Part shown: positions 16,802 through 25,194 of the stretch, one piece after another
Numbering within the stretch: position 1 is the stretch's first letter
Layout of the letters: each line of letters opens with the position of its first letter
Source: Zobellia laminariae
GTDB lineage: Bacteria > Bacteroidota > Bacteroidia > Flavobacteriales > Flavobacteriaceae
Direction of reading: 5' to 3'
NCBI RefSeq assembly: GCF_009725995.1
Contig: NZ_RCNS01000003.1
Location: 186,001-250,000, forward strand
Length of the DNA: 64,000 nucleotides
Notes under the pieces: model-generated
What the model saw: only the letters and a program-made list of their open reading frames with translations
Told to the model about the DNA's origin: nothing
Database searches by the model: none
Position numbers and translations under genes: made by a program

Positions 16802-16944
16802 TAATCAAATTTAGCTAAATCTATAAAGTAAGTCGGTAAAAGTCCTTTTTAATTTCAAGACAGGTCTTAGATATTTAAAACGGAGTGATTACTGCTGTTT
16901 AATTATCTAAAATTTAGACTGATAGAAAATAGAAAGGCATCTAT

Positions 16945-19857
16945 TTAATTTACGATAGCATCGTAAATCACCTGTTGAATTCGGGTTCGTAAACCTGATT
17001 TAATCAAAAGAGTATTTGACGAAGAAGGGTAAGTTCTATTAGATAAAAATACATAGACAATTTCTTCTTCAGGGTCTGCCCAAGTATAAGTTCCTGTAAA
17101 ACCACTATGTCCAAAACTTTTTCGAGAAACACATCCGCAAGTAGGACCACTATCTTTTAACTGTGGTTTGTCAAAACCAACACCACGTCTCACGTTTTTA
17201 TCGCAAAAGTAACAGGTATTGAATTTTTTAACGGTTCGTGTATCCAAAAATCGTGTACCTCCATAAAAGCCGTTTTGCAAGTACATTTGCATAATCTTAG
17301 CTACGTCTCCCGCATTGCTAAAAAGTCCGGCATGACCGCCAACACCACCTTGCATAGCTGCGCCCATATCATGAACATAACCCTGAACGGTCTCGTAACG
17401 GTAATATTTATCTTCCTCAGAAGGAACAATTCTGTTCTTTGGAAATTTTTCTAGTGGATTGTAACTGGTACTTGTTGCACCTATTGGCTGGTATAGAAAT
17501 TTATCTACTTGTTCATCTACACGTTTCTTCCCTACCTTTTCTATGTATTTTTTCATTACATAATAGCCCACATCACTATACCTATACCGGTTAGATTTTA
17601 AATCTTGACGACCAATTCTGTTGTATATAGAATCGTTGTAAGCATCTGCTAAATAAAGTTTGTCGGTTACTTTATAAGAAAAACCATCCGTAGGTTCTGT
17701 TCTATAGAATTCTTTTGATGGCTTCCTGTCCTTGTCTAAAGTGTCTACATAAAAAGCAATCCATGCTGGAAGTCTTCCATAATGCGATAATGCTTTAAGT
17801 ACCGTAACATTCTTTAATTCGGTATCCGCATATGCGGGAATCAATTCTTGAAATGTATTGTTCAGCTTAATATCTCCTTCTTCCTCCATTTTCATAATCA
17901 TAGGAAGAGTCCCTAAAATTTTGGTAATGGAAGCCAAATCATAAATATTATCTGGTGTAATACTGTCTTTAGAGTCATAAGTGGGTTTTCCAAAACCTTT
18001 ATTGTAAATGACCTTTCCTCTTCTGGCAATTAAGACTTGGGCTCCCGGAAACATAAGAGAATCTAGCCCATGTTGAACCAAAGTATCTACTTCTGCCAGT
18101 TTAGCCGCATCAAAACCAACTCTTTCTGGGAAGCTATACCCCAACCTGAGTAATGATTTTAGTTTAATCTGAGTATTTACCGGAAAATCTTTGTGAGCCG
18201 TAACAGGAAGCTTACCCTCTGCTGGAATAGCGCCAAAAATTAGTTGTGCTGCCTTACGCTGCGCTAATTCACTATTTTGATACGCTACCACTACTCCATC
18301 TATACTTTTGAAAGAAGACACATCTAAAAGTGCATACGGCTTGGCAAATACAGAAAGGATAACGTTAGACGTTCGCTCATTGGCTATTTCTTGCAACCAT
18401 TGTAATTCCTTCTTTGAAAACTTATACGCCTTCCAAGGACTTTCATTGCTCTTATGATGACCTATAATTACCAAGTTGTAATCTTTAAGTTTATTCTTCA
18501 ACGTGGCAATATCACTACCGTTTACTTGCGTTACCGTTGCATACTTGTTCAGCTCTTCTATAAACGGGTCGCTATCTGCATCACCAAACTTTACGTATGC
18601 AATTCTTTTATTTTCTAACCGCTTAACACCCATCAAGTAGAAATTATTCTTTACGACAGTCAAGGCATTTTCAATAGCCTCTTCATAAATTAGGTCATCG
18701 GTTCTGGAATTAAGGTCCTCATACAAGTTTTCTAACGGGATGGGCTTATAGCTATTTAGTCCAACTTTATATTTAGCCATTAAAATCTTCTTAACAGAGC
18801 TAGCCAATCTTTCCTCGGAAATTTTACCCTTATCGTATGCTTTTGTTAACTTTTCTTTCGCCTTTTTTACTTCCGTTGGCATTAACAAAATATCATTACC
18901 AGCCATAAACGCAGCCACTTCAGCATCACCATCTTTTCCATGGTTAGTAACACCCTTCATATTAAGGGCATCCGTAAACACCAGTCCTTCAAAGCACATT
19001 TGTTCCTTTAGCAATCCAGAAATAATTTGCTCGGACAATGAAGAAGGAAGTTCTTTTTTCAACTCTAATGCCGGAACCTCTAAGTGGGCGACCATAACAC
19101 TACTTAACCCTGCATCAATCAATCTTCTGAACGGATATAGCTCTACACTATCCAAACGTTCTTTTGTAAAATTGATTATTGGTAGTGCTTTATGCGAATC
19201 TGTAGCGGTATCGCCGTGACCCGGAAAATGTTTTCCGCTAGAAAGTACACCTACACTTTCCATACCTTTCATAAAAGCAATACCCTTTTCGGCAACGTTT
19301 TCTCGATTTTCACCAAAAGAACGATTACCTATAATGGGATTTTGAGGATTTGTATTGATATCTACATCGGGAGCAAAATTAATGTGCACCCCCAACCGCT
19401 TGGCATGTTCACCAATACGTTTACCTACTTTGTGTACAATTGTATTATCCGTTATTGCGCCAAGAGTCATATTCCATGGAAAAGCATAGGTAGAATCTAA
19501 ACGCATAGCAAGACCCCACTCCGCATCCATACCAATCATAAGTGGTAATTTTGAAACCGACTGAAACTCGTTCGTTAATTTTGCTTGTCTTACTGGGCCG
19601 CCTGTAGAAAAAATGACGCCTCCTATTTGCTCTTCTTTAATAAGTGCCTTTACTTTATCCGTACTGGATTTTGCTTGATCAGAAGCAACCATAACCATAA
19701 ACAGTTGGCCTAACTTCTGCTCCAAAGTCATTTCATCATAACGTGCATCAACCCATTTGCTTTGGCTCAAACTATCTTTGGTAACCAAAGGATGTTGCTG
19801 GGCACTTGCACTCAGAAATACAAAAAAAAGTAAGGAAAAAATTGAAAAAACCCGCAT
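16945..19857 (-). CDS. Fusion of GH3 beta-N-acetylglucosaminidase and beta-lactamase-type serine hydrolase
   Basis: A 970-residue secreted protein with a signal peptide (residues 1-19). Residues about 30-370 are a GH3 (NagZ-like) domain with KHFPGHGDTATDSHKALP (the Asp-His acid/base loop), IGMDAEWG and the nucleophile block FTDALNMKG. Residues about 380-590 contain a GH3 C-terminal-type Rossmann part. Residues about 600-970 form a penicillin-binding/beta-lactamase class C domain: the SxxK motif is SITK (Ser643, Lys646), the YxN-like block is YSDVGY, and the third motif is HSG (His917). The fusion probably trims wall sugars and peptides together at the cell envelope. It lies between bshA and a conserved Bacteroidota gene on the same strand. 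Similar fusions are known in this phylum, so the architecture is unusual but not unique. Confidence 0.93.
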   Translation of the reverse strand: MRVFSIFSLLFFVFLSASAQQHPLVTKDSLSQSKWVDARYDEMTLEQKLGQLFMVMVASDQAKSSTDKVKALIKEEQIGGVIFSTGGPVRQAKLTNEFQSVSKLPLMIGMDAEWGLAMRLDSTYAFPWNMTLGAITDNTIVHKVGKRIGEHAKRLGVHINFAPDVDINTNPQNPIIGNRSFGENRENVAEKGIAFMKGMESVGVLSSGKHFPGHGDTATDSHKALPIINFTKERLDSVELYPFRRLIDAGLSSVMVAHLEVPALELKKELPSSLSEQIISGLLKEQMCFEGLVFTDALNMKGVTNHGKDGDAEVAAFMAGNDILLMPTEVKKAKEKLTKAYDKGKISEERLASSVKKILMAKYKVGLNSYKPIPLENLYEDLNSRTDDLIYEEAIENALTVVKNNFYLMGVKRLENKRIAYVKFGDADSDPFIEELNKYATVTQVNGSDIATLKNKLKDYNLVIIGHHKSNESPWKAYKFSKKELQWLQEIANERTSNVILSVFAKPYALLDVSSFKSIDGVVVAYQNSELAQRKAAQLIFGAIPAEGKLPVTAHKDFPVNTQIKLKSLLRLGYSFPERVGFDAAKLAEVDTLVQHGLDSLMFPGAQVLIARRGKVIYNKGFGKPTYDSKDSITPDNIYDLASITKILGTLPMIMKMEEEGDIKLNNTFQELIPAYADTELKNVTVLKALSHYGRLPAWIAFYVDTLDKDRKPSKEFYRTEPTDGFSYKVTDKLYLADAYNDSIYNRIGRQDLKSNRYRYSDVGYYVMKKYIEKVGKKRVDEQVDKFLYQPIGATSTSYNPLEKFPKNRIVPSEEDKYYRYETVQGYVHDMGAAMQGGVGGHAGLFSNAGDVAKIMQMYLQNGFYGGTRFLDTRTVKKFNTCYFCDKNVRRGVGFDKPQLKDSGPTCGCVSRKSFGHSGFTGTYTWADPEEEIVYVFLSNRTYPSSSNTLLIKSGLRTRIQQVIYDAIVN

Positions 19858-19962
19858 TACAAAATTGATCTATGGCAATAACTAAAAACTAAATGGAATA
19901 TTGCATTTCATCCGATATATATAACAAAATCAATACCTCAGAAAAGGAAATAGATTTTCGTT

Positions 19963-20445
19963 TTACAAGAAACGAGAATGCCAGCTCTCCGAAGCAGGTA
20001 CTTCCCAGTGCTCTTGGTACTCCAATTTATTAGTAACCAAGTTGTTGAAAACAATAGTGTTTTTTGATACTGCTTTCTGCTTGGCCATTTTCTTAAAATC
20101 TATCAAAGATTTATAAGCTATATGCTCGCCCTGCTTATAGGAAACATTCATTTTATCCAATAACTCAACATTATACTTTTTTTCTAAATGCTGAATAAAA
20201 TGTACAGAAGCGTCTATTGAACAACCAGATGCCGCGGTAGCACTTTGGTCCAAAGCCACAATAATAAATCGTCTATATTTTATTTCATAACCAGCTTTTA
20301 ACTGACTCCCATGGGCAGTCCACTCGGTTATAAATTCATCAAATTCTTTCTGTATTTCCTCTAGTTCTGTATCCGTAAAGCTACGACTACCTTGATAGAT
20401 CCAAATACGTGAAGCATCCGGTAAAGTATTAAATTCTACTAGCAT
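19963..20445 (-). CDS. Conserved Bacteroidota protein, often labelled 'ABC transporter ATPase' without support
   Basis: A 160-residue soluble protein with no signal peptide or membrane helix. I recognise the pattern (WIYQGSRSFTDTELEEI, then IVALDQSATAASGCSIDASVHFIQHLEKKY and ending WEVPASESWHSRFL) from Bacteroidota proteins that databases often call an ABC transporter ATPase. No Walker A, Walker B or signature motif is present, so that name should not be used. The Ser/Cys-rich ASGCSIDAS segment may be a functional site. It follows the Fe-S subunit genes by 38 bases on the same strand and is probably the last gene of the amidase-MlaD-Fe-S run. Its role is unknown. Confidence 0.7.
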   Translation of the reverse strand: MLVEFNTLPDASRIWIYQGSRSFTDTELEEIQKEFDEFITEWTAHGSQLKAGYEIKYRRFIIVALDQSATAASGCSIDASVHFIQHLEKKYNVELLDKMNVSYKQGEHIAYKSLIDFKKMAKQKAVSKNTIVFNNLVTNKLEYQEHWEVPASESWHSRFL

Positions 20446-20483
20446 TTCTAAGTGTTCTAATTTGGGGTTCTTAAATCAGGGCA

Positions 20484-21275
20484 TTACAAATCTCCTGCCG
20501 ATGCAATAAGTTCGGCTATATCCATTACAGCTATTGCCCCTTCTTTTTCTTTATTTTTAACACCATCTGTCATCATCGTATTACAAAACGGGCATCCCGC
20601 TGCAATAATCTCTGGTTTGGTCTCCATTGCCTGTTCGGTACGCTCAATATTAATGTCCTTATCACCTTTTTCCGGTTCTTTAAACATTTGAGCTCCACCA
20701 GCACCACAACACAATCCCTTTTCCTTACAGCTTTTCATTTCTATAAGCTCCGCATCCAGTTTGCGAATCAACTCCCGTGGAGCTTCGTAGACATTGTTTG
20801 CTCTTCCTAAATAACAAGGGTCATGGTACGTTATACGTTTTCCTTTGAATTGACCTCCTTCTAATGTAATTCTTTTATCATCAAAAAGCGTTTTCAAAAA
20901 TTGCGTGTGATGAACTACTTCATAATGACCTCCTAGTCCAGGATATTCATTCTTTATAGTATTAAAACAATGCGGACAAGCCGTTACAATTTTATTTATT
21001 CCGTAGGCATTCATTACCTCTATATTGGTAGCTGCCTGCATTTGAAAAAGAAATTCATTCCCAGACCTTTTTGCAGGGTCTCCGGTACAACTTTCTTCGG
21101 TTCCCAAAACAGCAAAAGATACGTTTGCCCTGTTCAGTAATTGAACAAATGCTTTGGTTATTTTCTTTGCCCTATCGTCAAAACTTCCTGCGCAGCCTAC
21201 CCAAAATAATACTTCGGGCTTTTGACCGGCGGCAAAAAGTTCTGCCATTGTTGGAACCTTTAATTTGTTCGCCAT
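20484..21275 (-). CDS. CCG-domain (HdrB-like) Fe-S oxidoreductase subunit
   Basis: A 263-residue soluble protein with two cysteine-rich CCG domains, like HdrB, LutA and GlpC C-terminal regions. Cysteines occur in VGCAGSFD, TACPHCFN, HDPCYLGR, KEKGLCCGAGGAQMFKE and AGCPFCNTMM, giving the C-x(n)-CC-x(n)-C-x2-C pattern that binds special [4Fe-4S] clusters. Such subunits usually pass electrons between a soluble donor and a thiol or quinone partner. The membrane subunit at 21328-22653 is immediately upstream in the transcript (52-base gap), so the two probably form one complex. The physiological partner is not known. It is unlikely to be a true heterodisulfide reductase, since other Hdr parts are not seen. 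Confidence 0.9.
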   Translation of the reverse strand: MANKLKVPTMAELFAAGQKPEVLFWVGCAGSFDDRAKKITKAFVQLLNRANVSFAVLGTEESCTGDPAKRSGNEFLFQMQAATNIEVMNAYGINKIVTACPHCFNTIKNEYPGLGGHYEVVHHTQFLKTLFDDKRITLEGGQFKGKRITYHDPCYLGRANNVYEAPRELIRKLDAELIEMKSCKEKGLCCGAGGAQMFKEPEKGDKDINIERTEQAMETKPEIIAAGCPFCNTMMTDGVKNKEKEGAIAVMDIAELIASAGDL

Positions 21276-21327
21276 TATAAAAAATTCAAGTTCTAATAAA
21301 TTAATTTAAGTAACCTTAAAAGCCTAC

Positions 21328-22653
21328 TTACTCTTCTTTGGCCCAATTTAAGCGGTCCATTTGATTGAAAGGCCATGGAGCACCATTGTTCTCTATGTTA
21401 CCCATCATATTGTTCAAATCCGTAGGTGCAGCAGACTGCTCCATTACCAAATATTGACGCATATCCATAATTATGGAAAGTGGATCAATACTTACCGGAC
21501 AAGCTTCAACACATGCATTACAAGTAGTACATGCCCATAATTCTTCACGAGATATATAGCCATCCAACAATTGCTTGCCATCATCAACAAATGTTCCGTT
21601 ATTGGCGTCTATATTTTTACCTACTTCTGTAAGCCTATCCCTAGTATCCATCATGATTTTCCTAGGAGATAATTTTTTTCCAGTTTGGTTTGCAGGACAT
21701 TCGTCCGTACAACGACCACACTCTGTACAGGTATATGAATTTAAAAGTTGTACCCAACTCAAATCCGTAACATCAGAAGCACCAAATTTAGCAGGCTCTT
21801 CTGCATCTTCTGCAGGAGCTGCAAACGGATCTGCCGAAGGATCCATCATTAATTTCACTTCTGCCGTTACTGCATCTGAATTTTTAAACTGTCCTTTAGG
21901 AACCAGTTTTCCATAATACGTATTAGGAAAAGCTAAAAGAATATGCAAATGTTTAGAATAGTAGAGGTAATTCAAAAAGCAAAGAATACCAATAATATGT
22001 ATCCACCATGCAGTTCTTTCTACAAGAATTAATGAACTTATTGACATCCCTTCAAAAAGCGGCGCTATAAATTGACTTACAGGAAAAGAGCCTGCTTCTA
22101 TATAATGGGCAGCTCCCATTTGTTGTAATTGATAATCAGCTCCGTTCATTGTTAAAAACAGAGTCATCAATACCAATTCTATATACAGAATAAGATTTCC
22201 ATCTTCTTTTGGCCATCCTGCCATTTCTGGTTTCATAAACCTTTTAATACGAATGACATTTCTACGTACCCAAAAAATGGTTACCGCAACAATGACCAAT
22301 ATTGCCAATATTTCAAAAGAACCTATCAATGCATCGTAAACAACTCCTAATGGAGCAAAAAGACGATGCGTTCCTAGAATACCGTCTAAAATAATTTCTA
22401 CTACTTCAATGTTTATAATGATAAAACCAACATATACAATAATATGTAGAAAACCGGCAATAGGACGCACGACCATTTTACTTTGGCCTAAGGCAATTTT
22501 TGCCATGTTCTTCCATCGCTGACTTGTATTATCAGAGACATCTACATCTTTACCTAGTTTTATGTTCCTAGACAGACGTTTTACATTTCGCGCAAAAAAG
22601 CCTATACCGGCTATTAATACGATTACAAATAAAATATTTGAGAGGTATTCCAT
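21328..22653 (-). CDS. Membrane-bound 4Fe-4S protein (HdrC/NarI-like) of an electron-transfer complex
   Basis: A 441-residue protein. The N-terminal half has several membrane helices (about residues 5-20, 65-85, 110-130, 155-170, 210-235), resembling the NarI-like cytochrome b subunit, with histidines suited to haem binding. The C-terminal part has two [4Fe-4S] motifs, CTECGRCTDECPA and CTTCNACVEACPV. It should pass electrons between quinone at the membrane and the partner CCG subunit. Its ATG begins directly after the TAA of the MlaD-like gene (no spacer), so the two are translationally coupled. A short linker rich in Asp, Ala and Pro lies between the membrane part and the cluster domain (about residues 265-290). 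Donor and acceptor are unknown. Confidence 0.9.
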   Translation of the reverse strand: MEYLSNILFVIVLIAGIGFFARNVKRLSRNIKLGKDVDVSDNTSQRWKNMAKIALGQSKMVVRPIAGFLHIIVYVGFIIINIEVVEIILDGILGTHRLFAPLGVVYDALIGSFEILAILVIVAVTIFWVRRNVIRIKRFMKPEMAGWPKEDGNLILYIELVLMTLFLTMNGADYQLQQMGAAHYIEAGSFPVSQFIAPLFEGMSISSLILVERTAWWIHIIGILCFLNYLYYSKHLHILLAFPNTYYGKLVPKGQFKNSDAVTAEVKLMMDPSADPFAAPAEDAEEPAKFGASDVTDLSWVQLLNSYTCTECGRCTDECPANQTGKKLSPRKIMMDTRDRLTEVGKNIDANNGTFVDDGKQLLDGYISREELWACTTCNACVEACPVSIDPLSIIMDMRQYLVMEQSAAPTDLNNMMGNIENNGAPWPFNQMDRLNWAKEE

Positions 22654-23625
22654 TTATTGTTCTGATTGTTGAGGATTGGCTGGGTCTTCTTCGGGAAGTT
22701 CGTATTCCGTCTGTTTTTTACCAAAAACAGATACATTTACATAACGTTTAGGATTCAGACGAAAATCTTGCAACAAGAGATCTAACTCTCTAGAGGCATT
22801 GTTAAGATTATCATATAGCTCTTCATCTTTCACAAGTTTACCAAGTGTTCCGTTTCCGTTTTCAATATTGGCCATTAATGTATTCAAATTGCCCATGGTA
22901 GATTCCAAATTTGCCAGTGTACGGCCTAGACCAGCATTATTTAATGAATCTGATAGCTTGGCGAAATTGGATGTCAACTCTTGAAAATTATCTAAAGATT
23001 GATTTAATCTACTCTCATTACTACTTAATATTCTATTTAGAACATCGGCACTTTTCTGAAAACTGGCTACTGTAATATTAAGTCCGCTAAGTGTTTGCCT
23101 TAAATCATTTTTAGCTCTATCATCCAAAACCTCGTTTACATTCATAAGTAAACTATCTGCATTGGTAACAGCGCCTTCCACTTTTCTCTGCAATGGCGTA
23201 AGTTGTTTTTGTACCAATTGGGTAAGTCCCAACTGAATATTACTAGGTAAAGTATCACCAGATACTGCCATTGGCGTACCATCAAAAACGGGTTTTACCT
23301 GTATGCCCTTACCCCCAATAATACCTGTATCATATAGTTCTGCAGTACTATGCTTGGAGAAATTGAAATCACTTTTTATAAAAAGTGAAACCAAAAGACT
23401 ACCACTGTGGTCTTTAAATTTTACATCCGTAACGTTACCTACAACAAAACCGTTTATGGTTACCGGAGTACCTACTTGAAGACCTCCAACTTCTTGATAT
23501 ACAGCATATACAGTTTTTCCATTTTCAAATAATGGCGATGATTTTAAATAGCTAAAGCCTAAAATGAACAACAGTATACCACCTATTACAATGATTCCTG
23601 TTTTTATTTCCCTGGATAGTTTCAA
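22654..23625 (-). CDS. MlaD/MCE-domain lipid transport protein
   Basis: A 323-residue protein with one N-terminal membrane helix (about residues 8-25) and an MCE domain (about 35-120: VYAVYQEVGGLQVGTPVTINGFVVGNVTDVKF). A long helical region follows (about 130-290: repeated Leu/Asn-rich segments such as LQTLSGLNITVASF and SLDNFQELTSNF). MCE proteins of the MlaD type form rings that carry phospholipids between the inner and outer membranes. No MlaE or MlaF gene is next to it here. The stop codon touches the start of the Fe-S membrane gene, and the amidase lies 100 bases upstream on the same strand, so it sits in the middle of a mixed operon. The family call is secure. The cargo is not shown. 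Confidence 0.92.
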   Translation of the reverse strand: MKLSREIKTGIIVIGGILLFILGFSYLKSSPLFENGKTVYAVYQEVGGLQVGTPVTINGFVVGNVTDVKFKDHSGSLLVSLFIKSDFNFSKHSTAELYDTGIIGGKGIQVKPVFDGTPMAVSGDTLPSNIQLGLTQLVQKQLTPLQRKVEGAVTNADSLLMNVNEVLDDRAKNDLRQTLSGLNITVASFQKSADVLNRILSSNESRLNQSLDNFQELTSNFAKLSDSLNNAGLGRTLANLESTMGNLNTLMANIENGNGTLGKLVKDEELYDNLNNASRELDLLLQDFRLNPKRYVNVSVFGKKQTEYELPEEDPANPQQSEQ

Positions 23626-23725
23626 AAGGATCGATTTTGGGTTAATAAGAGACTGCGTTTAACACATAGGTCTCTAACAAAATTAGAAATAAAATATGGA
23701 AGGTACTTACTAATTGATACTAAAC

Positions 23726-25078
23726 CTACTTAAGACTATCTTTAAAAGGTATTCGTTTACCATCTCTATAGGCTACGATGTACGATGTAGTATATCCTTT
23801 TGAATCTGCATTGGATTTTAATATTTTCGCTTCTTCTACTGTACTTGCGCTGCCATACACATATCTATACAACCCTTTAAAAGGTTCCTTTTCCACACTA
23901 GCCAACCCATTAAAAGAAGAAGAGCGTAATGGAATATTTTTAGCACTGGCCATAATTTGAACTTTATAAACCACATTTGACTTAGCCTCCCTACGAGCAG
24001 TAGCCTCATCCTTTCTTTTAGGTTCTTCTATTTTAGAAACAACTGGTTTTCTACTTTCTTTTGCTTCTTCAATTATCTGTGTTGCCGCTTTCTTTTTTGC
24101 TTCCACAGGTATCTCTGTTGTCTTAGCAACTATTGGCTCATCCTTTATTTTCTTAGCAACTACTTTTTTCTTTGGCGCAACAGCTTCCTTTTTAGTAACA
24201 ACCTCTTCCTTTTTAACTACTTCTGGCTCGGGAGCATCAGGAATAGTATTTATGGAATAATCTGCAACATTGGCCCTCACGTTCTTTTTATAGGTAAGAA
24301 TGGCGTCTGCAATAGAAGTAGCCATATCATTTTGACCTTTTTTCGAATTTAAATATGCGCCTTCTTCTTTATTGGTTAAAAAACCTGTCTCTACCAATAC
24401 ACTAGGCATAATAGTTTGGTGCAAAACTATAAATCCGGCCTGCTTTACCTTTCTATCGGTCCGCTTTAATTTATTTGAAAAATTATCTTGAATGGCTTTT
24501 GCCAAGGCGATACTCTGATCCAAGAACTCTTCTTGCATTATTGTAAGTCCAATAACCGACTCTGGAGAATTGATATCATAACCAGCATACTTTGCCTTAT
24601 AATCATCCTCCAAATAGATTACGGAGTTCTCTTTCTTCGCAATTTCAAAGTTCTGTTTATTAGCATGAAGTCCTAAAACAAACGTTCCTGCACCATGGGC
24701 ATTTGACGTATGAGAATCACAATGCACAGAAACAAAAAGATCTGCATTCGCCTTATTAGCTATCTGGCCTCGCTCATATAAATCAACAAACGTATCATCG
24801 TTACGAGTATAAATAACTTTAATGTCAGGATTTTTCACAAGAATGGCTCCTGCTTTCAAAACAATGTTCAGGGCAATTTTCTTCTCTAAATACCCATTTC
24901 CCATATTACCTGGATCATGGCCGCCATGCCCTGCATCTAGGACAACAATAAACTTATCATCATCACTATCTTCGGTATTATTATTGTGGAAAGAAGATAA
25001 AATTAGGGTTAAAAAAACAATAGGAAATAAAAGAAACCGTCGTACGCGCATGTTCACACTGTATTTGTAAGCCTTCAT
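23726..25078 (-). CDS. N-acetylmuramoyl-L-alanine amidase with C-terminal SPOR-like domain
   Basis: A 450-residue periplasmic or outer-membrane enzyme. The N-terminus (residues about 12-32) is a signal sequence. Met10 is an equally good start, since the hydrophobic segment begins there. The amidase_3 domain (about 42-270) has VVLDAGHGGHDPGNMG, LEKKIALNI, SVHCDSH and the catalytic VLVETGFLTNKEEG, so the zinc ligands and active Glu are all there. A Lys/Glu-rich, Ala/Val-rich linker (about 285-365) follows, and the end (about 370-450) has the SPOR-like YKVQIMASAKN and YRYVYGSASTVEEAKIL. It cuts the amide between muramic acid and the stem peptide. A well-spaced promoter (TTTG-N19-TATTTTTG) lies upstream at 25164-25194. 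Confidence 0.94.
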   Translation of the reverse strand: MKAYKYSVNMRVRRFLLFPIVFLTLILSSFHNNNTEDSDDDKFIVVLDAGHGGHDPGNMGNGYLEKKIALNIVLKAGAILVKNPDIKVIYTRNDDTFVDLYERGQIANKANADLFVSVHCDSHTSNAHGAGTFVLGLHANKQNFEIAKKENSVIYLEDDYKAKYAGYDINSPESVIGLTIMQEEFLDQSIALAKAIQDNFSNKLKRTDRKVKQAGFIVLHQTIMPSVLVETGFLTNKEEGAYLNSKKGQNDMATSIADAILTYKKNVRANVADYSINTIPDAPEPEVVKKEEVVTKKEAVAPKKKVVAKKIKDEPIVAKTTEIPVEAKKKAATQIIEEAKESRKPVVSKIEEPKRKDEATARREAKSNVVYKVQIMASAKNIPLRSSSFNGLASVEKEPFKGLYRYVYGSASTVEEAKILKSNADSKGYTTSYIVAYRDGKRIPFKDSLK

Positions 25079-25128
25079 TAATGGTTAAATTTATGGTAAC
25101 ACCCTGTATGGGGAACGAAAAATATATG

Positions 25129-25136
25129 TAAGTTTG
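25129..25136 (+). promoter_or_regulatory. -7 type element upstream of lptD
   Basis: TAAGTTTG matches the Bacteroidota -7 consensus TAnnTTTG, 47 bases before the TTG start of lptD. No TTTG is seen at the normal -33 distance (about 25106-25109 is GTAT), so the promoter is weak or unproven. It faces away from the amidase promoter at 25164-25194. Confidence 0.35.
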
Positions 25137-25163
25137 AACTCCGAAAACAAAGCCAAACGGTTA

Positions 25164-25194
25164 CAAAAATAGGATATATAGCCTTGCAATCAAA
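25164..25194 (-). promoter_or_regulatory. Promoter of the amidase-MlaD-Fe-S operon
   Basis: On the minus strand TTTG (25194-25191), a 19-base spacer and TATTTTTG (25171-25164) match the Bacteroidota TTTG-N19-TAnnTTTG consensus exactly. Transcription would start near 25157, about 80 bases before the amidase ATG. The -33 box lies within the first codons of lptD, so the two divergent genes share this space. Confidence 0.55.

Noticed and set aside
16806..16813. TAAATTTG on the minus strand directly before bshA as a promoter
   Set aside because: It lies only 5 bases from the ATG, so the transcript would begin at or after the start codon, and there is no -33 partner.
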